From Candidatus Acetothermia bacterium (lineage in GTDB: Bacteria; Bipolaricaulota; Bipolaricaulia; Bipolaricaulales; Bipolaricaulaceae): a stretch of DNA of 9,963 bases. A model generated the notes under the pieces. That model worked only from the letters and a program-made list of their open reading frames with translations, was not told the origin of the DNA and searched no databases. The DNA is taken from NCBI GenBank assembly GCA_023255835.1, contig JAGDVW010000019.1:1-9963 (forward strand). The letters run 5' to 3'. Made by a program: the position numbers and the translations under genes. Positions 1 to 8,412 of this stretch are shown one piece after another; the first letter of the stretch is position 1; every line of letters begins with the position of its first letter.

Positions 1-92
1 CGACCGGTCCGCGAAACCCTCTTCACCTGTCCAAAGACCGCGAAGACCCAACCAAAATTGTACTCCATTTGCTCTCGCCAAGGCCAGCCGGC

Positions 93-122
93 TTGCACCC
101 TTCCAGCCCCCTCCCGCATAAT
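93..122 (+). promoter_or_regulatory. Predicted topA promoter
   Basis: A TTGCAC element at 93-98 is followed after 18 nt by CATAAT at 117-122, which matches five of six bases of the -10 consensus. The -35 match is weak. Transcription would begin near 129, only about 7 nt before the ATG at 136, and no Shine-Dalgarno sequence is present. The message would therefore be leaderless or nearly so. This is read from the sequence only and no start site is known. Confidence 0.5.
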
Positions 123-135
123 GCTACCCCAAACC

Positions 136-2334
136 ATGCCGGAAAACGTCATCATCGTGGAGTCCCCCACGAAAGCGCGCACGATCTCCGCCTATCTCGG
201 CAAGGAGTTCCTCGTTCTCTCCTCCCGGGGGCACGTGCGGGACCTCCCCGAAAACGAGCTTGGGGTGGACATCCACAACGGCTTTGCCCCCAAATGGGTG
301 ATCCGGGATCGGCGGGTGGTGGCCGAGCTTCGGGAGAAAACGAGGGGCGCAAAGATCGTGTACCTCGCCACCGATCCGGACCGGGAGGGCGAGGCCATCG
401 CCTACGACCTCATGGAGCTCCTCAAGGACGGGCACCGCTTCGCCCGGATCCTCCTCCACGAGATCACCCCGGAGAGCGTGCGGGAGGCCCTCCGGAACCC
501 CGGGGAAATCGATCTAAAAAAGGTTGAGGCCCAAAGGGCCAGGAGGATCCTGGACCGGTTGGTGGGGTACCAGGTGAGCCCCCTTTTGGCCAGAGTTTTG
601 GCGGGCAGGCAATTCGAGAGCCTCTCCGCCGGGCGGGTCCAATCGGTGGCCCTCCGGTTCATCTGCGACCGGGAACTGGAGATCCAGGACTTCGTCCCCA
701 AACCCTACTGGGAGGTGGGCCTGCGCTTCCCCACGGATCCGCCTTTTTCTGCCAAGCTTCCCCAGAGGGTGGAAAGCCCCGAAGAACTTCAAAGGGTCAA
801 AGAAATCCTGGCCCGGGCGGAGGCGGTGGTGGAAAAGGTGGAGGAAGAGAAGGTTTTGCGCCGGCCCTCCCCGCCCCTCATCACCTCCACCCTCCAGCAG
901 GCCGCGGGGACGGAGTTCGGGTTTTCCCCGCGCAGGACCATGCAGATCGCCCAAGAGCTCTACGAGGGCGTTCCCATCGAGGGAAAGCCGGTGGGGCTCA
1001 TCACCTATATGCGCACGGATTCCGTGCGGGTGGCGGAGTCGGCCATCGCCCAAGCGCGGGAGTTCATCAGGAAAACTTTTGGGAAGGAGTTCCTGAGCGA
1101 TCGGCCGCGGCGGTTCAAGAACAAAACCCGGGCCCAGGATGCCCACGAGGCCATCCGGCCCACCGATGTCTTCCGCACGCCGGAAAGCGTGGCCCCTTAT
1201 CTCACGCCCGACCAGCTTAGGATTTATGACCTCGTTTGGCGGAGGTTTTTGGCCACCCAGATGGCCGAAGGGATTTGGATGCGCCGGAAGGTCACGATCC
1301 GGGTGGGCGAGCTTTTCTTCCTCGCCTCCACCTCTTGGATGGAGTTCCCGGGGATCGGCCGGGTTTTGGCGCTGGAGAAACTTCCCGATGAAGGGCTGCC
1401 CCTCCCGGTCCTCTCCGCGGGAACAAGGCTCCCCAGGCCCGAGCTCCTCCTCGAGGAGAAGAAGACCGAGCCGCCCAAGCGCTATACCGAAGCGGGCCTA
1501 GTGAAAAAGTTGGAGCAAGAGGGGATTGGAAGGCCCTCCACCTATGCCCAGATCGTTTCGGTGATCCAGGAGCGGGGGTACGTGCGCCGGGAGGACGGGA
1601 GCCTCCGGCCCACCCTGCTGGGGTTCATCGTCACGGATTTTTTGCGGAGGTACTTCCCGGAGACGGTGCGGGAGGATTTCACCGCCCAAATGGAGGCAGA
1701 CTTGGACCGGATCCAGGAGGGGGAACTCACCCGGGAAGAGCTTTTGCGCTCGTTTTACTCCTGGTTTTCCCCGAAACTCCAAACCGTGGAGGAGCTCCTT
1801 TCCCAGCGAAAAAAACCGTTCCAGGTGCTAACGGATGTGCCGTGCCCAAAATGCGGGGCGGCCATGGAGGTGCGGTTCTGGCAGGGCGAGCTTTATTTGG
1901 CCTGCTCCCGCTATCCGGAGTGCAAAAGCACGAAGGACCTCCCCAGGGATGTCCCTTTCCGCTACCGGGAGGGGCGGGTGGAGCTCGCGGAGGGGCTGAA
2001 ACAGGCTGAGGCTGCGCCGATCCGGCTTTGCCCAAGCTGCGGGGTGCCCATGGAGGTGCGGCACGGCCGCTATGGCCGGTACCTGCGCTGCCCAAAGTGC
2101 GGGGCCACCGCGCCCATCCCCACCGGGGTCAAATGCCCAGCCTGCGGGATTGGCGAACTGGTGGAGCGATCCGGGAAAAACGGGACGTTTTACGCCTGCT
2201 CCCGCTACCCGGATTGCACCTTCCGCCTTCCCGGCCGGCCTTTGGGAGCATGCCCCAACTGTGAAAAAGGGGTCCTCTATGAGGACCCCCGCCGAGGGAT
2301 GCGCTGTTCCAACCAGGATTGTCCCGGGCCTTAA
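136..2334 (+). CDS. topA: DNA topoisomerase I (type IA)
   Basis: This enzyme relaxes negatively supercoiled DNA by cutting and resealing one strand through a covalent 5'-phosphotyrosine. The 732-residue product opens with a TOPRIM domain (about residues 3-115) carrying Glu9 and the acidic motif DPDRE at residues 80-84, which bind the catalytic metal. The active-site tyrosine is Tyr291 in ITYMRTDS. The C-terminus holds four zinc-ribbon-like Cys clusters starting near residues 570, 632, 667 and 706, a normal architecture for bacterial TopA. I chose the ATG at 136 because the family begins right at [14 protein letters not shown] and a -10 box covers the ATG at 121. The frame stays open upstream to the window edge, but nothing there resembles TopA. 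The stop codon shares TTAA with the converging sigma gene. The last codons encode a hairpin that appears to serve as the sigma gene's terminator. Identity is very secure; the exact start is less so. Confidence 0.97.
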   Translation: MPENVIIVESPTKARTISAYLGKEFLVLSSRGHVRDLPENELGVDIHNGFAPKWVIRDRRVVAELREKTRGAKIVYLATDPDREGEAIAYDLMELLKDGHRFARILLHEITPESVREALRNPGEIDLKKVEAQRARRILDRLVGYQVSPLLARVLAGRQFESLSAGRVQSVALRFICDRELEIQDFVPKPYWEVGLRFPTDPPFSAKLPQRVESPEELQRVKEILARAEAVVEKVEEEKVLRRPSPPLITSTLQQAAGTEFGFSPRRTMQIAQELYEGVPIEGKPVGLITYMRTDSVRVAESAIAQAREFIRKTFGKEFLSDRPRRFKNKTRAQDAHEAIRPTDVFRTPESVAPYLTPDQLRIYDLVWRRFLATQMAEGIWMRRKVTIRVGELFFLASTSWMEFPGIGRVLALEKLPDEGLPLPVLSAGTRLPRPELLLEEKKTEPPKRYTEAGLVKKLEQEGIGRPSTYAQIVSVIQERGYVRREDGSLRPTLLGFIVTDFLRRYFPETVREDFTAQMEADLDRIQEGELTREELLRSFYSWFSPKLQTVEELLSQRKKPFQVLTDVPCPKCGAAMEVRFWQGELYLACSRYPECKSTKDLPRDVPFRYREGRVELAEGLKQAEAAPIRLCPSCGVPMEVRHGRYGRYLRCPKCGATAPIPTGVKCPACGIGELVERSGKNGTFYACSRYPDCTFRLPGRPLGACPNCEKGVLYEDPRRGMRCSNQDCPGP
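2264..2289 (-). terminator. Intrinsic terminator of the sigma gene, inside topA
   Basis: A perfect 9-bp stem (GGGGTCCTC paired with GAGGACCCC, 2269-2277 with 2281-2289) has a 3-nt loop. On the minus strand it is followed by TTTTT (2268-2264), the classic form of a rho-independent terminator. It lies about 42 nt past the sigma stop codon, within topA codons for GVLYEDP. On the plus strand no T tract follows, so it should act only on the sigma transcript. Confidence 0.75.
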
Positions 2335-3278
2335 TCCTCCCCTAAGATCTGCCGGAACTTCTCGAGCTTCTGGAGGACCTCGGAGCCGCGGAGCTTCTCC
2401 AACGCCTCCTTTTGAATCTGGCGGACGCGCTCCCGGGAGATCCCGAAGATCTCGCCCACCTCATCTAAGGTCTTGGGAGGATTCCCATCGAGGCCGTAGC
2501 GGAGCTCCAAAACCCGGCGTTCGCGGGGCGTGAGCCGCTCCTTCAGGGCTTTGCGGATCTCCTGGATGAGGAGCTCGCGGAAGGTCTCCCGGGTGGGGGA
2601 GACGGCATCCTCGTCCTCGATGAAGTCGCCGAGGACCGCGCCCTCCTCGTCGTAGCCGATGGGGGTATCCAGGGAGGCGGTGTACTGGGCGGTGCGCTTG
2701 GCCTTGACGATGTTGTCCACGGTGGTGTCGAGCTCCTCGGCGAGCTCCTCGAGGGTCGGGCCGGAGCCGTGCTCTTTGATGTGCTCCCGCTCGGCCTCGT
2801 GGATCTTGCGGATGAGCTCATTGATGTGGGTGGGGACGCGGATGGTGCGGGAGCGGTTGGTGATGGCCCGCAGGATCGCCTGGCGGATCCACCAGGTGGC
2901 GTAGGTGGAGAACTTGTACCCTTTGCGCCAGTCGAACTTCTCCACGGCCTTCATGAGGCCCAAATTCCCCTCCTGGATGAGGTCCAGGAAGGGGAGGCCG
3001 CAGCCCCGGTATTTTTTGGCGATGGAGACCACCAGGCGCAGGTTGGCCTCGGCGAGCTTCTTTTTGGCCTCCTCGTCCCCGGCCTCGATGCGTTTGGCCA
3101 GTTCCACCTCCTCCTCCTTGGTGAGGAGGGGGACGCGGGCGATCTCGTCGAAGTAGGTCCTAATCGGATTTTCCGGGGACCTCCTCCCTTCCTCCTCGTC
3201 CTCCAGCCACAAAAGCTCTTCATCCACGAGGTCGTGCTCCTCGTGGTTCACCTCAAAGTCGTTGCGCACAGTCTCCAT
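2331..3278 (-). CDS. sigA: RNA polymerase sigma factor, SigA/RpoD type
   Basis: The product is a sigma-70 family factor that directs RNA polymerase to promoters. The 315 residues show an acidic N-terminus of about 36 residues in place of region 1.1, then region 1.2 (about 37-67), region 2 (about 73-146, with the core-binding FLDLIQEGN stretch and the DNA-melting [13 protein letters not shown] stretch), region 3 (about 150-230) and region 4 (about 235-300). Region 4 includes the -35 reading helix around [11 protein letters not shown]. Region 2.4 has Gln133 where E. coli has Q437, but Leu136 where E. coli has T440. The ATG at 3278 is chosen because AGGAGG lies 4 nt upstream (3283-3288); an upstream in-frame start lacks such a site. 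It has its own promoter at 3352-3380. It is probably the primary sigma, though a group 2 paralog cannot be excluded without the rest of the genome. The product is about half the length of E. coli sigma-70, as in other lineages lacking region 1.1. Confidence 0.94.
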   Translation of the reverse strand: METVRNDFEVNHEEHDLVDEELLWLEDEEEGRRSPENPIRTYFDEIARVPLLTKEEEVELAKRIEAGDEEAKKKLAEANLRLVVSIAKKYRGCGLPFLDLIQEGNLGLMKAVEKFDWRKGYKFSTYATWWIRQAILRAITNRSRTIRVPTHINELIRKIHEAEREHIKEHGSGPTLEELAEELDTTVDNIVKAKRTAQYTASLDTPIGYDEEGAVLGDFIEDEDAVSPTRETFRELLIQEIRKALKERLTPRERRVLELRYGLDGNPPKTLDEVGEIFGISRERVRQIQKEALEKLRGSEVLQKLEKFRQILGED

Positions 3279-3351
3279 AAAACCTCCTGCTTGGCCGCCG
3301 CAAGGCAAAAAGAAGAAAGGGGTTAAGCCATGGCGGTGCGTCGCAACCTTT

Positions 3352-3380
3352 AATATACACCGGAGGGCCCGCCCTGTGAA
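3352..3380 (-). promoter_or_regulatory. Sigma gene promoter
   Basis: Read on the minus strand, TTCACA (3380-3375) and TATATT (3357-3352) are separated by exactly 17 nt. Each hexamer matches five of six consensus bases. The predicted start near 3345 gives a leader of about 65 nt carrying the AGGAGG site. This is the best-formed -35/-10 pair in the window. Confidence 0.75.
3364..3375. promoter_or_regulatory. Dyad AGGGC-CC-GCCCT, possible operator
   Basis: This 12-bp inverted repeat has perfect 5-bp arms and a 2-bp centre. It lies in the spacer of the sigma promoter and touches the first base of its -35 box. It shares the form AGGGNNNNCCCT with a second dyad 28 bp away, centre to centre. A protein bound here would affect sigma transcription. 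The GC-rich setting makes chance occurrence possible. Confidence 0.3.
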
Positions 3381-3391
3381 GGGGGGTGGGA

Positions 3392-3403
3392 AGGGACATC
3401 CCT
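3392..3403. promoter_or_regulatory. Dyad AGGGA-CA-TCCCT, possible operator
   Basis: This second 12-bp inverted repeat has 5-bp arms and the same AGGGNNNNCCCT outline as the site at 3364-3375. It lies between the two divergent -35 boxes, 11 bp upstream of the sigma -35 and 7 bp upstream of the nfn -35. It is placed to influence either promoter. No candidate regulator is encoded in the window. Confidence 0.3.
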
Positions 3404-3410
3404 CCCCAGG

Positions 3411-3438
3411 TTGAAGGGCCCAAAACCTCGGTCATAAT
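3411..3438 (+). promoter_or_regulatory. Predicted nfnA-nfnB-gdhA promoter
   Basis: TTGAAG (3411-3416) and CATAAT (3433-3438) are separated by 16 nt. The -10 matches five of six consensus bases and the -35 four of six. Transcription should begin near 3445, leaving an 80-nt leader before nfnA. The leader contains a short open frame and a terminator-like hairpin. Confidence 0.5.
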
Positions 3439-3449
3439 CCGTGGCAAAG

Positions 3450-3506
3450 ATGAACGATGAGATGTTGGCAGCCCTGATCCCGAGGATCAGGGTTTTGTTT
3501 GTCTAG
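3450..3506 (+). CDS. Possible 18-codon leader peptide of the nfn operon
   Basis: An ATG 11 nt past the predicted -10 opens a frame encoding MNDEMLAALIPRIRVLFV and ending in TAG, 19 nt before the nfnA start. There is no Shine-Dalgarno sequence, so translation would be leaderless, as predicted for topA and the deacetylase gene here. The frame runs straight through the terminator-like hairpin at 3472-3492, so a translating ribosome would keep the hairpin from folding. No residue is enriched in the way of classic amino-acid leader peptides. A frame this short can arise by chance. Confidence 0.3.
   Translation: MNDEMLAALIPRIRVLFV
3472..3500 (+). terminator. Intrinsic terminator or attenuator in the nfn leader
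   Basis: CCCTGATCC (3472-3480) pairs perfectly with GGATCAGGG (3484-3492) around a 3-nt loop and is followed by TTTTGTTT. This is a good rho-independent terminator on the plus strand only. It lies between the predicted promoter and the first gene of the operon. It would either attenuate the operon or end a short RNA of about 50 nt. Confidence 0.6.
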
Positions 3507-3525
3507 GGCCAGGAAAAGAGAAAGG

Positions 3526-5774
<2,249 letters not shown>

Positions 5775-5792
5775 ACGAAAAAGGAGGGAAAA

Positions 5793-7049
5793 ATGTCGGT
5801 ACAGGTAACACTGAATCCTTTTGAGATCGCCCAAAGGCAGTTGGACGAGGCCGCGAAAATCCTGGGCTTGGAGCGGGGAATGCATGAGCTCCTGCGCTGG
5901 CCCATGCGGGAGTTCCACGTGCGCATCCCCGTGCGCATGGACGACGGGTCGGTGCGGGTGTTCGAGGGCTTCCGGGTTCAATACAACTGGGCGCGGGGGC
6001 CCTGTAAGGGCGGGATCCGGTTCCACCCCGGGGAAACCTTCGATACCGTGCGGGCTTTGGCCGCCTGGATGACCTGGAAGACGGCGGTGATGGATCTCCC
6101 CTTGGGCGGCGGGAAAGGCGGGGTGGTTTGTAACCCCATGGAGCTCTCTGAGCGCGAACTGGAAAGGCTTTCCCGCGGGTACATCCAGGCCATCGGCCAT
6201 TACATCGGCCCGGAGATCGACGTTCCCGCCCCCGATGTCAACACCAACCCCCAGATCATGGCCTGGATGATGGACGAATATGAAAAGATCGTGGGGAAAA
6301 GCGCGCCGGGGGTGATCACTGGAAAGCCCCTTCCCTTGGGAGGATCCGCGGGAAGGGTTGACGCCACGGCCCGGGGCGGCATGTACTGCATCCGCGAGGC
6401 CTGCAAAGTCCTGGGGATCAACCCCAAGGGCGCGACCTGCGCCATCCAAGGCCATGGGAACGTCGGACAGTTCGCCCACAAGCTCGGGGAGGAGCTTCTG
6501 GGCCTGAAAGTGGTGGCCGTCTCCGACGTCAATGGCGGGATCTATAACCCCAAGGGCCTTCCGGTGGAAGAGGTCATTGCCCACAAAGAAAAAACTGGCT
6601 CAGTGGTGGGCTTCCCTGGAGCAAAGAGCATCACCAACGCCGAGCTTTTGGAGCTCCCCGTGGATATCCTCATCCCCGCCGCCTTGGAGAACCAAATCAC
6701 CGGAGCCAACGCCGGCCGGATCAAGGCCAAGATCGTGGCCGAGCTCGCCAACGGCCCCACCACGCCCGAGGCCGACGAGATCCTCTTCAAAAACGGCATC
6801 TACGTGATCCCCGATTTTCTCTGCAATGCCGGCGGCGTAACCGTCTCCTATTTTGAGCAAGTCCAGAACGCCATGATGTACTACTGGACGCAGGAGGAAG
6901 TGCACCAAAAGCTCGATCAAAAGATGACTGCGGCCTTCCACGCCGTGCACAATTCCGCCAAGGAACACAAGGTGCATAACCGCTTGGGGGCCTATTTGGT
7001 GGCGGTGCCACGAGTGGCGGAGGCTGTGCGGCTGCGCGGCTGGGCCTGA
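5793..7049 (+). CDS. gdhA: Glutamate dehydrogenase
   Basis: The enzyme interconverts 2-oxoglutarate plus ammonium and glutamate using NAD(P)H, in the cytoplasm. The 418-residue length and sequence fit the hexameric family close to archaeal and thermophile GDHs. Visible active-site residues are Lys72 in PCKGGIR, Lys96 in MTWKTAV, the catalytic Lys108 in GGGKGG and Asp148 in PAPDVN. The Rossmann glycine motif GHGNVG is at 220-225. Asp245 ends the second strand of the Rossmann fold, and cofactor choice cannot be read from it safely. The ATG is preceded by AAGGAGGG (5781-5788), a strong ribosome binding site, and the gene follows nfnB by 18 nt. Pairing with NfnAB suggests that NADPH from the transhydrogenase feeds ammonium assimilation, although a catabolic direction is also possible. 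A terminator follows the gene. Confidence 0.95.
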   Translation: MSVQVTLNPFEIAQRQLDEAAKILGLERGMHELLRWPMREFHVRIPVRMDDGSVRVFEGFRVQYNWARGPCKGGIRFHPGETFDTVRALAAWMTWKTAVMDLPLGGGKGGVVCNPMELSERELERLSRGYIQAIGHYIGPEIDVPAPDVNTNPQIMAWMMDEYEKIVGKSAPGVITGKPLPLGGSAGRVDATARGGMYCIREACKVLGINPKGATCAIQGHGNVGQFAHKLGEELLGLKVVAVSDVNGGIYNPKGLPVEEVIAHKEKTGSVVGFPGAKSITNAELLELPVDILIPAALENQITGANAGRIKAKIVAELANGPTTPEADEILFKNGIYVIPDFLCNAGGVTVSYFEQVQNAMMYYWTQEEVHQKLDQKMTAAFHAVHNSAKEHKVHNRLGAYLVAVPRVAEAVRLRGWA

Positions 7050-7073
7050 GCTGAAAACCGTCGAGGTGGTCCA

Positions 7074-7102
7074 GGGGGCGCAGAGGCGCCCCCTTTTCTT
7101 TT
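7074..7102 (+). terminator. Intrinsic terminator of the nfnA-nfnB-gdhA operon
   Basis: GGGGGCGC (7074-7081) pairs perfectly with GCGCCCCC (7086-7093) around an AGAG loop, followed by TTTTCTTTT. It starts 25 nt past the gdhA stop. The last T of the tract is the first base of the stop triplet of the converging HAD gene. No T tract follows on the minus strand, so it is one-way. Confidence 0.9.
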
Positions 7103-7704
7103 CACCGCAGCGAAAGGAGTTGGAACAAAAGATTTCGGGCTCCCCAAAGATCGGGCACCTCGAAAAAGCGCGCCTCTTTGGGAAAAAATGGGCGCATCCA
7201 ATCCCGAGGCGCCACAAGGATCACTGTGGTTATCCCTGCGGCGTGGGCGGCCTGAAGGTCAAGATGGGAGTCGCCCACCACCGCCGCCTCCTTCGGGGGG
7301 ATCTCAAGCCTCCTGAGCGGCCCCAAGAACGCCTCCGGATCGGGCTTCAATGCCCCGTCCTCCCTCGTCCAGACGAGATCGAAAGGAAGGGGGTGGTTTC
7401 GCAGCACCCCTTGCACGCTCTCCCGGGAGTTGTTCGTGACCAGAACGCACGGGATTCTTCGTTCGCGCAAAAAGGAGAGGAGTTCCAAGGCCCCAGGCTT
7501 TAAGTGGCCAGACCGCACGCCCTCCGCTTCCCTTTCCCTAAGACGCGCCTCCGCCCTCTCCCTTCCCTCCGGGGGCATCCTCTGGATGTGCCAATAGATG
7601 GGAAGGCCATCGGGAGGGAGGCCCAGTTCCCTGCGGAGCTCGTCCCAGCGCACGGGGTTATCCCAAAGCGTTCCGTCCATATCGAAGAGCACCGCGCGGA
7701 TCAT
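7102..7704 (-). CDS. HAD-superfamily hydrolase, phosphoglycolate phosphatase-like
   Basis: This is a haloacid dehalogenase-type phosphatase that would remove phosphate from a small metabolite; the substrate cannot be read from the sequence. All four HAD motifs are present: the nucleophile Asp8 and acid Asp10 in FDMDGT, Thr90 in LVTNN, Lys120 in GALKPD, and Asp145/Asp149 in GDSHLD. A short helical cap of about 50-60 residues lies between motifs I and II, as in subfamily I members. At 200 residues the length is normal. The ATG at 7704 sits directly before the family's start and only 17 nt past a shared -10 element, with no Shine-Dalgarno sequence. It diverges from the nitroreductase gene and converges on gdhA. 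No terminator of its own is visible. Confidence 0.85.
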   Translation of the reverse strand: MIRAVLFDMDGTLWDNPVRWDELRRELGLPPDGLPIYWHIQRMPPEGRERAEARLREREAEGVRSGHLKPGALELLSFLRERRIPCVLVTNNSRESVQGVLRNHPLPFDLVWTREDGALKPDPEAFLGPLRRLEIPPKEAAVVGDSHLDLQAAHAAGITTVILVAPRDWMRPFFPKEARFFEVPDLWGARNLLFQLLSLR

Positions 7705-7721
7705 CGCCGCAATGGTATCCG

Positions 7722-7729
7722 CTTATAAT
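7722..7729. promoter_or_regulatory. Shared palindromic -10 element for divergent HAD and nitroreductase genes
   Basis: The palindrome TTATAA gives TATAAT on the plus strand (7724-7729, a perfect -10) and TATAAG on the minus strand (7727-7722, five of six). The predicted starts are about 13 nt before the nitroreductase TTG and about 11 nt before the HAD ATG. No -35 or extended -10 is recognizable on either side. The whole gap between the genes is only 44 bp. Confidence 0.5.
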
Positions 7730-7736
7730 GCCCAGG

Positions 7737-7744
7737 AAAGGAGG
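7737..7744 (+). promoter_or_regulatory. Ribosome binding site that sets the nitroreductase start
   Basis: AAAGGAGG lies 4 nt before the TTG at 7749. An upstream in-frame ATG at 7728 overlaps the -10 box and would not be in the transcript. The TTG start also brings the protein into line with the family's usual N-terminus. Confidence 0.7.
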
Positions 7745-7748
7745 AAGG

Positions 7749-8264
7749 TTGGACGTTTTCGAGGCCATTCGTAATCGGCGTTCGGTGCGCAGGTACCTCC
7801 GCGATCCCATTCCCAAGGAGACGGTGGAGGAGCTCCTTTCGGCGGCAATACAAGCGCCAAGCGCTGGGAACGCGCAGCCTTGGCGTTTCATCGTGGTGTG
7901 GGATCAGAAGCTGCGGGAGGGGTTGGCTGCGGCGGCCTTCGGTCAAGGATTTTTGGCGGAGGCGCCGGTGGTGATCGTAGTGTGTGCCGATTTGGAGCGG
8001 GCAAAGAGGGCTTATCGCGAGCGCGGGGAACAGCTTTATTGCCTCCAGGACACGGCTGCCGCCATCCAGAACCTCCTTTTGGCCGCCACCGCCAAAGGTT
8101 TGGGCACCTGCTGGGTGGGGGCCTTCGATGAAGGACGGGTGACGGAGCTTTTAGGGCTTCCCCGCGGCCTTCGGCCGGTGGCCCTGATCCCGGTGGGAAA
8201 GCCTGGGGAAAGCCCAGCCGCCCGGCCCCGCCGGCCCCTTTCCGAGGTGGTGGAGCACCGCTAG
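7749..8264 (+). CDS. Nitroreductase-family FMN oxidoreductase
   Basis: This is a small FMN-dependent NAD(P)H oxidoreductase of the nitroreductase fold, normally a homodimer. The physiological substrate is unknown. The 171 residues start MDVFEAIRNRRSVRRY. The FMN-phosphate-binding arginines are at 10, 11 and 14, the cofactor-contacting PSAGNAQPW at 37-45, and the C-terminal GLGTCWVGAF at 117-126, all typical of the family. It is at the short end of the family's range but looks complete. A TTG start is preferred because of the ribosome binding site 4 nt upstream. The gene ends 1 nt from the CCA end of an oppositely oriented tRNA, so there is no room for its own terminator in between. Confidence 0.87.
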   Translation: MDVFEAIRNRRSVRRYLRDPIPKETVEELLSAAIQAPSAGNAQPWRFIVVWDQKLREGLAAAAFGQGFLAEAPVVIVVCADLERAKRAYRERGEQLYCLQDTAAAIQNLLLAATAKGLGTCWVGAFDEGRVTELLGLPRGLRPVALIPVGKPGESPAARPRRPLSEVVEHR

Positions 8265-8265
8265 C

Positions 8266-8354
8266 TGGCGGAGGGAGGGGGATTCGAACCCCCGGAGGCT
8301 CTGCGCCTCACCGGTTTTCAAGACCGGCGGTTTCGGCCGCTCACCCATCCCTCC
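8266..8354 (-). tRNA. tRNA-Ser (anticodon UGA)
   Basis: On the minus strand, an 89-nt class II tRNA can be folded. The acceptor stem is GGAGGGA with TCCCTCC, the anticodon stem CCGGT with ACCGG, and the loop CTTGAAA with anticodon TGA (8320-8318). A long variable arm pairs GAGGC with GCCTC, and the T arm is GGGGG-TTCGAAT-CCCCC. The discriminator base is G, and the CCA end is encoded in the DNA (8268-8266). The long variable arm and anticodon together identify serine. The acceptor pairing extends by two G:C pairs into the 5' flank. No clear terminator follows on the minus strand. Confidence 0.96.
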
Positions 8355-8395
8355 GCAAAAATTTTGGGAGGGCCGCAACGGGCTCGCAACCGCCA

Positions 8396-8401
8396 TATAA
8401 T
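8396..8401 (+). promoter_or_regulatory. -10 element of the deacetylase gene
   Basis: A perfect TATAAT ends 11 nt before the ATG at 8413, with no Shine-Dalgarno sequence and no recognizable -35. Transcription from near 8408 would give an essentially leaderless message. The surrounding ATATAAT reads ATTATAT on the other strand, so weak transcription toward the tRNA is also possible. No better tRNA promoter is visible in 8355-8412. Confidence 0.5.
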
Positions 8402-8412
8402 GATAAACGGCC

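Noticed and set aside
514..1146. A 210-codon minus-strand open frame inside topA
   Set aside because: It is antisense to the TopA catalytic domain and its composition is typical of a shadow frame.
2769..3326. A 185-codon plus-strand open frame opposite the sigma gene
   Set aside because: It is antisense to conserved sigma regions 1.2-3 and has low-complexity composition; the sigma frame explains the sequence.
3279..3345. Riboswitch in the sigma gene leader
   Set aside because: The leader of about 65 nt shows no recognizable aptamer and no terminator or strong alternative pairing.
3381..3395. G-quadruplex in GGGGGGTGGGAAGGG near the sigma promoter
   Set aside because: Only three separate G-runs are close together. 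The fourth needs a 13-nt loop, so a canonical three-tetrad structure is not supported.
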